A stretch of DNA of 56,203 bases from NCBI GenBank assembly GCA_963831235.1, contig CAWHPS010000052.1:1-56203 (forward strand). The letters run 5' to 3'. The notes under the pieces are model-generated. The model saw only the letters and a list, made by a program, of their open reading frames with translations. It did not search any database and had not been told where the DNA came from. The DNA is from CAWHPS01 sp963831235. GTDB taxonomy: Bacteria; Fibrobacterota; OXYB2-FULL-49-7; JAEUSG01. A program made the position numbers and the translations under genes. Shown here piece after piece: positions 1-11,446 of the stretch. Numbering within the stretch: the first letter of the stretch is position 1; each line of letters starts with the position of its first letter.

Positions 1-273
1 TCCCTGAGCGGCCGGTGATAGTGCCATTCTCCGGGAAAAAGAATGGAAGACGTTCCCAGCCCTTACATCTTTCCTCGGAAAAGAGTGGCTTTCAAAAGTC
101 CCTTCTCCTTGCACTATATAAACCAAACCATAATATTCGAAAATCCGTTGGTTTACCATTGTCCGAGGCAGGTTCCGGTATTCACAAATGTTTCCGCATT
201 CCAGAACATGGACTCCGAGAGCCGCAGGCTGGTTATACCCAAAAGAATAAGTGTTGTAACCATTCCTTGTCAT
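1..273 (-). pseudogene. AraC-family regulator, N-terminal part only (cut by window edge, frameshifted)
   Basis: The minus strand encodes the N-terminal sensor part of an AraC-type regulator, beginning at an ATG at 273 (MTRNGYNTYSFGYNQ). The DNA from 1 to about 400 is nearly identical to 15,223-15,625, where the same stretch belongs to the AraC gene at 14,649-15,494, so the identity is taken from that paralogue. The rest of the gene lies to the left of the window. One extra G near 43-48 relative to the paralogue breaks the frame, so this copy is probably not functional, although a base-calling error at a contig end would look the same. It is divergent from the broken hydrolase at 416-2,634. 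Confidence 0.75.
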
Positions 274-415
274 ATCATTTTGTCCATAATTTTTGTCAAT
301 TGTCCTATTGAAATGCATGGCGATATCAGCAAAATAAAATATATATTTGTTTTATACATAATTTAATAAAATCAGAGGAAAAATGTTTAGCTTTAACTAT
401 GAAAGGAGTACTCCC

Positions 416-2634
416 ATGCCAGGAAGCAAAACTGTGTCAAATTCTTGCGGCGCTTCAAAATTGAGAGCAGTCAGCCTCTGGAGAAGATTTGGTATGGAAA
501 AACAAAATTCACGTTTTTTTCCTGCTTGCCATTTTCGTAATCTTTTCCGCCAAGGCACAAGGGTTTGTCAATGACCCTGTGTTTATAGGCGCCACCCGGC
601 TGGGATGCTTATGCCAAGAGACAGAGACCCGGCTCGATTTATATGACTGTCATATATACCATGGGTCAGAAAAAATGGGATGATCCCGCACTCGATTACT
701 GGCCATGGTTTACCGAAGTTGACGCGGATGGTGACCTCGGTTGATATGAATGAAAATACCGTGGCGTTATGGAACAGGAAAATGACTATGCACACAACGC
801 CGGCATTGATTATTGGGCATTTCTTAGATAATGATTTCGAGGACGACCCGCGCCATGGATGGATGAACGAACAGTACTATCGCTACCAGAGTCGGCCAAT
901 AAGTCATTGATGAAGTTCTGCTGGATTTTGTCGCATTCTTTTTCCAATTGGGAGAAAGAAAAACCGAAAATCATCAATGCAATGAAGGATTCACAGTGGG
1001 TCAAGGTACTAGGAAATCGTCCCTCGATCTATTTTTACGATGATGTGACCCCGTGACATCTGCAACAGTAAATGATTTGGGTTCATCCGCGCAAAGCGCG
1101 GTTCGGCAATCCTTATGTTGTAAAGTTTCGGACAGGAGGGATTGGTGAGGATGCCTCTGCGGTGTACTTTACTGATGCGGGCACAGAGGAAGGGTTGCCT
1201 TATGCGAGTTTTATACATGATATTTCTAACCGCTGGCCCACCCAGGGAAGTAACGGGCCCTTTGTTCCCAATACACCCATGAATGATGATAACCGGGTCT
1301 GGGGTAGAGGTCTCCGCCCTGGGGGGGAGGTGGGCCTTATTGGGTGGTTCCACCCACACCATCCGAATTTGCGGAGATGGTCGAAAGGGAGTGGATTTTG
1401 TAAAGGCAAATCCCAAAAAATGCCCCGCCAATACAGTGATTATAAAGGAATGGAATGGGCCGGAAGAAAGCGGTTTGGTCATGCCGGCCAGGCATCACGG
1501 AGCGGATAAATTGAACGGCTTGATGAACGTAAACGAAACCGTCATGTTGCTGAAGCTCCGGAGATTCTGGAGGCACGGGTTATCAACTGTAATCGGACAA
1601 AGGTTCGTCTCCGTTTCACGCAAGGTGTTCTTCTTCCGTCGGATACTTTAGGACATACCATAAAGCAGGCTTTTTCTTTTGGCAATCGATTTCAGGTTGT
1701 GGATTCCGTAAGAGTGGATACGGCAATGCATACACTTACCCTTTTCATGCCTGCTTCCCTGATTCGTTCAATGTCAGTTATTTTCCGTACAATTATTATT
1801 CCCGCACCATCAGAAGCGATATCTGTTATAAAGGTCCCTGGCTGAAGAATAAAATAGGGGTTGGCGCACTTCCTTTTTACAGGTTTCCAATTGCGGATAA
1901 CGATTCGTGCCCCTATTTTGATACAACAGGATACAGAACTTTGGCCGTATTGCAACAGCCTCAGCCTCTTCAACACAAGCTGGCTATAATGTCAACAATG
2001 TGAATGATGGAATTGCAATCACGGATTTTAATTCCTGGGCAAGCACCTCGACTCCTGCCTGGTTGCAGCTTGATTTTCCAGCAACAGTCACCTTTAATAA
2101 AGTGGAACTGTATACAACCACCGATTATGAATTGAAAGATTATTCTATCCAGTACTGGGACGGGACATCCTGGGTTGATGCGGCTGTTGTTACCGGCAAT
2201 ACAATGGCGCACCGCACAACTGAATTTTCACCAGTCACCTGTAGCAGGATGCGTGTTTATGCAACCACCGGCTCGGCTGCCCAGTTCGGTTACGCTCGGA
2301 TTTGTGAGTTGGAAGTTTACAACACTGATGGAGGGGTTAGGTTGGAAGAAGATGGTGTTAAAAATGAGCCGATCAGCCTTTCTGTTTACCCCAGTCCATT
2401 TAATCCAACAACTCAAATTCGGTACAATATCCCAAGAACATTAGAAAGATCGAACTGAGCATATACGATGCAGCCGGTCGCTTTGTCCGCAGTTTGCCTG
2501 CGGCATCCGGTAGTGGCAGCGTTATGTGGAATGGTGAAGACAATAGCGGCAAAAAGGCGTCATCAGGGGTTTACATTGTAAGACTTAAAGCGGGAAACCA
2601 GGTTGTTCAGCGCAGGGGGTTGTTTGTAAAATAA
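416..2634 (+). pseudogene. Decayed secreted GH99-like glycoside hydrolase with discoidin domain and T9SS tail
   Basis: No single frame spans this stretch, but fragments in all three frames align in order with the intact family members nearby. In order they are a signal-peptide leader (MPGSKTVSNSC..., then a hydrophobic run near 495-560), the pieces MEQENDYAHNAGIDYWAF (771-), SQWVKVLGNRPSIYFYD (~985-1,045) and CPANTVIIKEWNGPEESG (~1,420-1,480), a discoidin (F5/8C) domain from ~1,990, and a YPSPFNPTTQIRYN sorting tail. The last indel is a lost G near 2,447, compared with the near-identical 3' end of the gene at 11,447-14,623. At least five frameshifts argue for a true pseudogene. The 5' end resembles the GH127 gene at 15,637 and the 3' end the GH127 gene at 11,447, so it is a mosaic. 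Confidence 0.8.
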
Positions 2635-2710
2635 GGACACCTTCATGATTGTTACAAATTGATCGAGATTATTGAAAGATGTCCCCTCCCACAGGGCTCG
2701 GGCATTCAGG

Positions 2711-3589
2711 TCATGTTTTAATAAAATGAGTTCGCGCAAACTGTAGTGGTGATTTACCCATTATGCTTTTAAACAGTCTTGAAAAATAAAACGGGTCTTT
2801 CATGCCGATTTCCCAACAAACTTCCTTTACAGATTTCCCCTTTGAAAGAAGATAACCGGCCCGTAATATCCTTTCGCGGTTAAGATATCGGATCAGCGTA
2901 ACACCGTTTTCCTTATAAAAACGTTGACGCAACAATGAATAACTGATGCCATGTTCCGCTGCCATACTTTTAAAGTCCCATTCATCAGTAGGTTTAGCCC
3001 CTATCCGTTTCATAATATCCGAAACTATCGGGTCTTCCGGTAAAACAATATCTTTGGCGCGGTTCATTAAAACCCTGTTCAATATCTGAAGCAAACAGAT
3101 GCCGGCTTTATCCTGGCTGTCTTTTGTGCCCGCTTTTCCTATAAAGAAACATTCCTTGAATAAACCGACAAGCGATTCGTCTTTTCCTGCAAAAACGAGC
3201 GGCTCTTCCGGGTTCAACAGGTTCTGATGCATTAAACTTTGAAGGGTATCGCCAGAGAAGGTTATCCAGTATTCTTTCCAGTTTTCTTCCTTGAAGGGGT
3301 GGTAAAAGTGCCATTCTCCGGGAAAAAGAATAAAGGCATGGCCGGCCCGCACATCCTTTCGTGAAAAAGACCGGCTCTCAAGAAACCCATCTCCTTTCAC
3401 TAAATAAACCAACTGATAATGAGGCTTGACCCGCCGTTTTACCATTGTATGGGACACATTCTTATAACGATAAATATACCCGCAGCCATGCACATAGACT
3501 CCAAGGACAGTGGGCTTGTGATATTCAAAATAAAAGGAGGGGTAACCTTTCCGTGTCATTTTATCCATGCTTTTTGTCAAATCGTCCAT
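2711..3589 (-). CDS. AraC-family transcriptional regulator
   Basis: A 292-aa protein with the usual AraC two-part layout. Residues ~20-150 form a cupin-like effector-binding domain; its stretch AFILFPGEWHFYHPF is typical of the AraC_binding fold. Residues ~190-290 carry two helix-turn-helix motifs, including KSVKEVCWEIGMKDPFYFSR and a final MGKSPLQF(A)R. The family usually binds a sugar and activates a neighbouring catabolic or hydrolase gene. It is divergent from the GH99-like gene that starts at 3,713, with a ~120-bp shared promoter region, so it most likely controls that gene. Paralogues are at 14,649-15,494 (intact) and, as fragments, at 1-273 and 7,479-7,812. The ligand is unknown. Confidence 0.9.
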   Translation of the reverse strand: MDDLTKSMDKMTRKGYPSFYFEYHKPTVLGVYVHGCGYIYRYKNVSHTMVKRRVKPHYQLVYLVKGDGFLESRSFSRKDVRAGHAFILFPGEWHFYHPFKEENWKEYWITFSGDTLQSLMHQNLLNPEEPLVFAGKDESLVGLFKECFFIGKAGTKDSQDKAGICLLQILNRVLMNRAKDIVLPEDPIVSDIMKRIGAKPTDEWDFKSMAAEHGISYSLLRQRFYKENGVTLIRYLNRERILRAGYLLSKGKSVKEVCWEIGMKDPFYFSRLFKSIMGKSPLQFARTHFIKT

Positions 3590-3712
3590 GTGAAAACCAT
3601 AACGGAATCGTTGTACTTAATATATATTTACATTATATAAGCGGCCATTACTTTAAAACTATCTGTGGTAATTCCATAGATGTCGTTATTGGGAGGAAAG
3701 GAGATGTTTAAC

Positions 3713-6425
3713 ATGACTAAAAATGTATTATCAGCCATTTTCGTGACAACATTTATTTTTTTTCTTGTTGTTCCGCAAACTTCAATTGCTCGCCCCATTG
3801 TCGGCGCCATCAGATGGGACGCCTGGGTTGGCGATGATCATGCGGTCGGCGCCACCTATGAGGCAGACCTTGACCCGAACCAGTGGCATTGCAGGGTGCC
3901 GTTTTATGGCGAAGAGGTTGGGCCAAATGAAATTAACGCAAATGGTGATTCCCAGCAGATTATGGATCAGGAAATCGCCTATGCCAAAGACGCAGGTCTT
4001 GACTATTGGGCATTTGTCATGTACCCAACAACTCCGGGATTCTATGAAAGCCCTATTACAAATATTATTAATTTATATCTGAACAGCGCACATAAATCGG
4101 ATATTAATTTCTGCGCCTATATTGAAGCCTATCATTTAGGCAGAGGCGCGAACCCTTCAACAGGAATTGGACAGATATCTGGAATTGTTCAAGAATTCAA
4201 GCTATCAGAAGGTAATGGGCAACAGACCTCTGGTATTCGTCTTCCAGACCGGGAACTCGATAATCTTTTCTGATTCCATTGAATTGCAATTTTATAAGGA
4301 ACTTAGATCGCAATCAATTGCCCAGGGCACCGGTGAACCATATATGCTGGCTGCCCCTGGTGATCCTGTTCCATGGGCGCTCGATGGTACAAGTAGTTAT
4401 ATATTTCCCGGAGCCTACAATGTCCCTTCAGTACGTTCAAGCGTGGGAGGTCCCATAGATGGGAATGTTGACTGGGAACATCCCATGGAAATAGCGGCCA
4501 TGCTTAAAAGTGCAATGAACTATGTTACAAATCACCCCGCACAATGTCCGGCAAACGCTGTTATCATGTATGCCTGGAATGAATTTGATGAGGGCGGATG
4601 GCTATGCCCAACCCTACATGACGGCAATGCGAGGCTTAATGCGCTTAAAACGGTATTGGGCGATAGCACAGCATTAGCTCCAATCCAATATGAAGGTGAA
4701 AATGCGGCTGTATCTGTATCAGACGGGGATTTGCAAACATTTGTGGGCAGCAATGTATGCTTTAAAAATAGTTTCGGCCGCCTCGATGCTGATGCTGCGG
4801 GGGATTATATCAGATATGTTATAAACGTGTCTGTCAGCGGGACTTATGATATAAGGTTTAGGGCACTAAGCAGGAACAGTAATGGAAAACTCAAGCTCCT
4901 TGTTGACGGCGTTCAGCAGGGATCCGAGGTTGATTTATATTCAAGCAGTGTTCTTTATCCGATGTGCAAGATGGGAAACAAGACCTTCCGTAAAGCTGGA
5001 AATAAAGTGTTTGAATTCCAGGTTGTTGGTAAAAATACCGGTTCTTCGGATTATAATCTGGAAATTGATTACATACTTTTGAATCCGCAGGGAGGCGAAT
5101 ATAAATCAAGTGTATCCCTTAGTCCTGATACACTTGACTTTGAAATGGACGAGGGAGGCGCAAATCCTTTGCCAAAGAATGTAACCATCTCCTATACCGG
5201 CAGCTTGAACCCTGGTGGGACTTTTAATGTAATATCAGATTCAGCCTGGCTCACAGCAGCAACTGTCTCGGGCTCGGGCAACGGGCAGGTGTTCAGCAGC
5301 ACTGTCAATTTAAGCGGAAGGCCGTCTGGAATTTACAAAACCGTTATCCGTGTTCTGCGCCAGGACCTTTCAGATACCGGTCTATGCGAAATTATGGTCA
5401 GGGTTAATGGGGCGCCGGTTCCAACAAGTCTTCGCATTGTTCCCGATTCCGCATTGGTATATTTGGACAGCAGTAAACAGTTTAACCCGGTGGTGCTGGA
5501 TCAGTTTGGTTCCATCTATACATCTAAAATAAACTGGAGTGTTTCAGACGGTGGAAGCATTGATAGTATTGGAATGTTCAAGAGCAATGGTGTAACTGGA
5601 AAATTCAAGGTTATTGGGGGATTAAAGGATTTCCCTTTGATCATTGATACTGCGATCTTAGTTGTTGATACAATGCCAATGACGGGCGCTATTCGGATGA
5701 CATGTGACAATGTCTTTGATTTATATTTGAATGGCAAATATCTTGGTCATTCTGATAACTGGCAGTTGCTGCAGAATTATAAAGCTGACTTTAACAAAGG
5801 ATTGAATACCATTGCTGTCAAGGCTTGGGATTTGGGAGCGCCTGCCGGCTTGATTGCGGATGTCAATATCAACAGCAAAAAGTATTATACATCATCGGAT
5901 TGGAAAATATCACAAACCGGTTTAGCAGGTTGGGCGGATATCGGGTTCAGTGACAATGCCTGGGAAAATGCCGCAGAGCTGGCGCCTTATGGCAGTGGGC
6001 CATGGGCAAATAGGCCGTCTGAGCTTTCAGGTACTTCAGCCAAATGGATTTGGTGGCCGGTTGACATAACAAGAGACACGGCATATTTCAGGTACAGTTT
6101 TGTTTATGAATCTTCAGGTACTGATATTAACAACAGGCAGGTATTGGAAAGTCCTATGTCATACCTGCTCTATGTCAGTCCAAATCCTTTTTCATCATCA
6201 ATAAAAATACGATTCGGAATCCCTGAAAAATCCGGCAATAATCAAATATCCATAAGGGTTTATAACCTGGCAGGAAGGCTTGTTTCGACGTTAAAGGAGG
6301 GTAGACTGGCTGCAGGTTATCATGAGGCAAGCTTGGATGGAAAGAGGCTTGTGAATGGAGTTTACTTTGTACGCATGGAGTCTCAGGGAGTGAAAAAGAT
6401 TGTAAAAGTGTTGTGTGTGAGGTAA
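3713..6425 (+). pseudogene. Secreted GH99/GH71-like glycoside hydrolase, multidomain, one frameshift
   Basis: Start chosen at ATG 3,713, nine bases after AAGGAG, giving the signal peptide MTKNVLSAIFVTTFIFFLVV. The catalytic part (to ~4,660) has the family signature DYWAFVMYP and CPANAVIMYAWNEFDEGGW, as in GH99/GH71-like endo-acting barrel enzymes. It is followed by a CBM6/CBM35-like beta-sandwich (~4,680-5,090), a BACON-like domain (~5,105-5,380), a Big_2-like domain (~5,410-5,660), a galactose-binding-like domain (~5,680-6,110) and a T9SS tail (YVSPNPFSSSIKIRF). The frame shifts once, near 4,150, between the pieces ending ...AYHLGRGANP and starting ELDRYLELFKN. A single lost base explains it. 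It could be a recent mutation or a base-calling error, since the rest is clean over 2.2 kb. Substrate unknown. Confidence 0.8.
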
Positions 6426-6707
6426 GAAAATTAAAAAAGTTCTGGAAAATGTGAAAAAAGATTCAGCAACAGGCATTCAGGTTTGGGTTAAAGCGGCACT
6501 GTATAAGCCCAGGCAGAATAATTGCAGGAATAACCCGGGTCTTGTCCTGAATTTGGAAATTGGACTTTAATATAGGCAGTACTTTTTGAAAGGAATTAAA
6601 TCTTAGCCCAGTGTGTGTTGCACGAAGACGGCATGACGGCTGATTGAAGCAACACCAGTGACTTTTATCAGTGATTTCAATTCAAAATTTGAATATGGTT
6701 TGCTGCA
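6426..6707. other. Intergenic stretch without a recognisable gene
   Basis: 282 bases between the hydrolase at 3,713 and the toxin gene. No convincing ORF, hairpin terminator or repeat was seen by eye. Confidence 0.5.
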
Positions 6708-7202
6708 CTATAGGCTTTCTCCACCTATCCGGCAGATGTCTTTAATGAAACTCTCCGACATCCATAAACCTGCATTCCGCAACCGTTGCAATGATTCTTT
6801 TATTGAAATCACAAAGCCTTGTTTTTTTGCAAATATGATCACGCCCACAGTTCCCATAAAATTGCAGCCAAAGGCCATTGCGCACCGTCTCGCCTCGCGA
6901 TCATCAAGAATAACGTAATATTCAGGATGAGATAAAGCAAAAGAAATAACTGAATTCTCTCCGTTTCCCAAATCCCATGCCGCAACGCGTGTATCAATGA
7001 TAACGTCGTCTTTGTTTTTAACATGAGGATTTGAAACAATCGTTTGAAAAGATGATTCAATCTCTTTACCTGATAGAATCTCTTCTAAAACCTGTTTTGG
7101 AATAATTATTTCATCGAAAAGATCAACAATCAGGTTGCCAAGACCGCTTTTGCATAAACAAATAACTGGAGAGGCATCGACAACTATACGATTAATCGAC
7201 AT
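6708..7202 (-). CDS. DUF3368-type PIN-domain toxin
   Basis: A 164-aa protein with a PIN-like ribonuclease fold of the DUF3368 family. Visible features are the N-terminal acidic strand RIVVDASPVICLCKSG, a central YYVILDDREARRCA (two Asp of the acidic site) and the typical C-terminal end GTVGVIIFAKKQG followed by a LRNAGLWMS helix. Members are toxins of type II systems and are presumed RNases. Its start overlaps the end of the upstream gene at 7,192-7,449 by 11 bases, the usual translational coupling for an antitoxin-toxin pair. The pair lies where the 3' part of an AraC gene (7,479-7,812) has been lost, so it probably arrived by insertion. Confidence 0.88.
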   Translation of the reverse strand: MSINRIVVDASPVICLCKSGLGNLIVDLFDEIIIPKQVLEEILSGKEIESSFQTIVSNPHVKNKDDVIIDTRVAAWDLGNGENSVISFALSHPEYYVILDDREARRCAMAFGCNFMGTVGVIIFAKKQGFVISIKESLQRLRNAGLWMSESFIKDICRIGGESL

Positions 7203-7449
7203 TTCGCAATTCTTCTTCTATTTCAATTGCAGAATACTGAAAAGGACTAACCTTGAATCTTGAAAGGGAGGTTATAAAATCTTCTCTGTTCAAACCCGCT
7301 ATTTCAGAGGCTTTTTCTTGCGATACCATGCCAGCCTCATACCATTTTACCGCTGCAGCAATCCGCATTTCATCCACAAATTCAGAAGGACTCTTGCGGA
7401 GAGAGGAAAAAATACTCTCTGGTAAACTCAAATTTAGAGTAACAGACAT
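7192..7449 (-). CDS. UPF0175 family antitoxin
   Basis: An 85-aa protein beginning MSVTLNLSLPESIFSSL, followed by a helix-turn-helix-like segment (AAVKWYEAGMVSQEKASEIA GLNREDF). This is the standard UPF0175 layout: an N-terminal DNA-binding part and a C-terminal part that binds the toxin. It precedes and overlaps the DUF3368 PIN toxin. Such antitoxins neutralise the partner and repress their own promoter, which should lie between 7,450 and about 7,500. Function is inferred from family and gene pairing. Confidence 0.88.
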   Translation of the reverse strand: MSVTLNLSLPESIFSSLRKSPSEFVDEMRIAAAVKWYEAGMVSQEKASEIAGLNREDFITSLSRFKVSPFQYSAIEIEEELRNVD

Positions 7450-7478
7450 AATAATTACTCTCCCTTAAATAAGTAATT

Positions 7479-7812
7479 TTACATTTTCTTCTTTATAAAA
7501 ATAGCTTTCCCCTGAAAGAATAGCAATGAAGCGCCATTCTCCTGAAAAAGAATAAAGACGTGGCCGGCCCGCACCTCTTTCCTTGAGAAAGACCGACTTT
7601 CAAGGAACCCCTCTCTTTGCAGCAGGTAAACCAACTGGTAATAATGGTTGACCCGCCGGTTTACCATTGTATGGGACACGTTCTGATAGCGATAAATATA
7701 ACCGCACCCATGCACATAGACACCAAGGACTGTGGGCTTGTGATATTCAAAATAATTGGAGGGGGTACCCTTTCCCTGTCATTTTATCCATGCTTTTTGT
7801 CAAATCATCCAT
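7479..7812 (-). pseudogene. AraC-family regulator fragment (N-terminal sensor part)
   Basis: The minus strand from an ATG at 7,812 matches the first ~105 codons of the AraC gene at 2,711-3,589. Shared stretches include YVHGCGYIYRYQNVSHTMV and the segment ending in FLESRSFSRKEVRAGHVFILF. One extra C near 7,762 puts a TGA in frame soon after the start, and a second shift near 7,535 scrambles the GEW region. The helix-turn-helix part is absent, replaced by the toxin-antitoxin pair. Non-functional. Like its paralogues it is divergent from a hydrolase gene (7,909). Confidence 0.85.
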
Positions 7813-7908
7813 GTGAAAATCATAACGTAATCGTTGTATTTAATATATTTTTATATTATCGTGAAATATATCTCCAATATAAATCAGTTCACCAACCGAG
7901 GAGGAAAA

Positions 7909-10900
7909 ATGTTCAGGGTTATTACGCTGCTGGCAGGTGTATGCTTTTGGGTCTTGTGCCTTATTGTTTGCCCTGAAGCGCAGGGTGATGGCGCCGCGTA
8001 TTTAGTGGAAGAAAACTTCTGCTGTCTTCATCCCTATTGCACAGGTATTAGAATAATTTCCGGGTGGGAAGTGGATAAAAGCGGGGGAGGAAACTATTAT
8101 GATGCTCAAAGATACGGTCATAACTCTTTTGATTTCTGGGTAACCAGCGGACTCACGATGGGTAAATGGATGGCCTGCCAGACCTCCGGCATGGTAGTAC
8201 TGGAGTTCAGGTTCAATGTGAATACCAAGGCGGATGGATTGACATGGCAGCTTCGGCGCGGGAATTTGCCCGCAATCAAGATACTGACAAGCAGCGGGAA
8301 CCTCTGCTACGAGAATTCGAGCGGCGCGGCCATAACGCTTCAGACATACAGCGCGAATGCGGAGGTGGGCGTGAAGGTTGCGGCTGATATTTCATCAAAG
8401 AAAGCTGACATTTACGTCAATGGCGTATTGAGGGCGTCAAATGTTGATTTCCGGAATAATGTGCGGGGCATAGACTATTTTTATATGTCTTCAGGCGCCG
8501 CGGGAAACGTGATACTGCATCAGCGATGCGTGCATGTTTACAAGAAGTTTATTGTCAACGAAATGTTTTTATCCGGAGGCCAGGGAAATGTGCCGGAAGA
8601 CTGGTCAGTGGACAGCAGCGGGGATCTGTCCGTGTAGTCAAAAATGAAGAGGCCGCCCCGCCGCCTGACTATTACAGCGTGAGAATGGATGATGCAAGCG
8701 GTTCCAGCAGCGTGTCAATGACAAGGGCTTTTGCTTCACAAACCGGCAAGGTTGAGTTTGAATACAAATTCATGCAGCCCGTCAAAAAAGACGGTTTTAT
8801 GGCGGAAATAGGCAATGGATTGCTGGCAACGGCTAAAATCGTGACAGACAACGGCAATCTGTGCTGCGAGAACTCCGGCGGAAGCAGGGTTTCGGTGTGG
8901 AACGGTTATGCGGCCAGTGTATGGTATTTTGTAAGAGTTACAGTGGATTTAAGCGCGCATACGGCGGACATCTATATCAACGACATTAAAAAGGCGTCCG
9001 GGGTCTCTTTTGCAAATACCTCGGTAAGCAGCGTTGACAAGGTCAAGTTTACAACATCCGCCTCCAATACGGATGTTGTGTGGCTGGATGATATCCAGGT
9101 GTATCCCTTCCTGCCTTACCCCTCCGACTATGTTCCGGAACCCACGCCCGTGCCGCATGGTTCATACCGTCTCTGTCCTTTTGTATGCAATTTATTGCGG
9201 GAAGGATCATCCTATTCCGGATGGGACTGGATGTCCAGCTGCCCGGCCCGGAGTCCGATAATAGGTTTTTATGATGAAGGGAATCCCGAGGTCGCTGATT
9301 GGGAGATAAAATACATGGTTGACCATGGCATTGATTGCATGTCACTGTGCTGGTTCAGGCCGATGTCAGGGACCGGATCCGGTCCCATTAAAAATGAAGT
9401 CGTAAGCGATGATGCAATGACCGGATACAAACGGGCAAGATATACAAATTACATTCAATATTCCATGATAATTGAATGCGGTAATCATCCCATGAAGTCC
9501 ATGGACGACTGGAAATACAACATCGTCCCTTTCCTTATGGAGCACTATTTCAAAGATCCGAGATATCTGGTGATTGACAATAAACCTGTTGTATGGTTTT
9601 ACAGACGGACTGAGCGGGACAGGCGATAATGTGTCTGCCGTAAATTTTTTAAGGGATAAATGCGTTGAAGCCGGTTTCGCCGGAGTGACGGGAATTGGAT
9701 GCACCTGGACCGGCGATCAAGGGTTTGAGTACACATATAGTTATGTATCTTCCCCTGCGCCGCCGAGCGCCCCCCAGCTGCATATATGCTCTCCGGCAGT
9801 GAATATTGACCCTTCCGCCTGGCATGTTCCTTACAGCAACACGGGCACCTGGAAATCGCCTGTGGATTACGAGAGCCTTCTCGTGGAACAAAAACGCCTC
9901 ATGGTAAATAAAACAGGATTAGGTCAGACGCTGATATCATTGGACACCTGGAATGATTTTGGGGAAGGCCATTTTCTGATTCCGACCATCGGACTCGGAT
10001 ACGATTATCTTGATGCTGTGAGAAAGGTGTTTGGCGACGGTTCGGCGCATACTACTGATATAATGCCCACGGCACAGCAAAAAGCCAGATTGAACCTGTT
10101 GTATCGAAACGCCCTCACTTCGAATGAAAGCAGAGGTTTCCTTGAATTTACGCTCCAGGATTCCGTCGCGCATCAAAACCTGACGACTTCAGCTTCTGTG
10201 GAACTGCTTCTTTCAGGCATTAAGGAAGATTCCAGCGTGACCAGCTCCGGCACAGTGAAGGTATATGCGGATTCCAATGTCAATTATACTGTCAATATTT
10301 CAGCGCCCGGTTATCTTCCTAAAACAGGCATCCCAGTTATAATAACACATAGTACCATGCAGATCCAATTGCAGCTTACACGGCAATCATTGACCGGCAT
10401 TAAGTTACAATATAATACTTTGAATATCGGGCTCAATGCTCAGTGTCAGATTAGGCTCTATGGCGTCTATGCGGACGGCGCCAACCTGCCGCTTTATGGC
10501 ACGGTTGTTCCGGTGTGGATTTCCCGTTCACCGGACATTGTCAGCGTTAGCAATTCGGGTGTGGTGTCGAGTTATTCGCAAACCGGCGATTGCTTCGTGG
10601 TGGCCAGCGTCGCCTCGCTCGGGTTCTCGGACAGCAGCCTGATATGTGTTTCTCCTGTTTATAATACGAACCTGGCAATTCTGGCAACAGCCACAGCCTC
10701 TTCAACACAAGGTGAGTCTCAGTATAATTCTCAGTATAATGTAAATAATGTTAATGACGGGATCGCAACCACTGATTTTAATTCCTGGGCCAGTGCCGAG
10801 ACCCCTGCCTGGCTCAAGCTTGATTTCGGAGCAAGAATAGTCAGCTTTAATCGAGTGGAATTGTACACGACCACCGGTTATGAATTGAAAGACTACGCCA

Positions 10901-11385
10901 TCCAGTACTGGGACGGGACATCCTGGGTTGATGCGGCTGTTGTTACCGGTAATACACTGGCACACCGCACAACTGAATTTTCACCAGTCACCTGCAGCAG
11001 GATGCGTGTTTATGCGAATACCGGTTCGGCTGCACAGTCCGGTTACGCGCGAATTTGCGAGTTGGAAGTTTACAACGGCGGCGGCGGGACCGGTTTGGAA
11101 GCGGAAGGTCAAAATGAACAACTCAGCCTTTCTGTTTATCCCAGTCCGTTTAATCCGGCAACATGTATCCGCTACAATGCTCCAAGAACATCTGCCAGGA
11201 TCGAACTGAGCATATACGATGCTGCCGGTCACATTGTCCGTAAGATGCCTGGGGTATCCGGCAGCCACAGCGTTATATGGGATGGTGTTGATAATAACAA
11301 CCGGAAAGTGTCTTCAGGGGTTTACATCGTAAGACTTAAAGTGGGAAATAAGGTTATGCAGCGCAGGGGATTGTTTGTGAAATAA
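7909..11385 (+). pseudogene. Secreted two-sandwich GH99-like hydrolase, frameshifted copy of 18,313-21,768
   Basis: Start ATG 7,909 after GAGGAGG. The gene reads in three pieces (7,909-8,637; ~8,625-9,629; ~9,600-11,385) that together match the intact 1,151-aa paralogue at 18,313-21,768 over the whole length. One G is missing in the G-run at 8,620-8,623 (four G against five in the paralogue), and one base is extra near 9,601-9,606. Domain order is signal peptide, two concanavalin/LamG-like sandwiches, a GH99/WbsX-like barrel with LDTWNDFGEGHFLIPT, a PEGA/carboxypeptidase-regulatory-like repeat, a Big_2-like domain, discoidin and T9SS tail (YPSPFNPATCIRYN). Two single-base shifts in otherwise well-preserved coding sequence suggest recent inactivation or sequencing error. 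Confidence 0.82.
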
Positions 11386-11446
11386 CAGTGAGGTCAAGCA
11401 AGTGTTGGATTTGTAAATTGGAATTTAACGTAGAAAGGGAGATTTT

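Noticed and set aside
1009..1509. Long frames on both strands around 1.0-1.5 kb as separate genes
   Set aside because: The plus-strand fragments align in order with GH99-like paralogues, so they are pieces of a decayed hydrolase, and the minus frame is a shadow.
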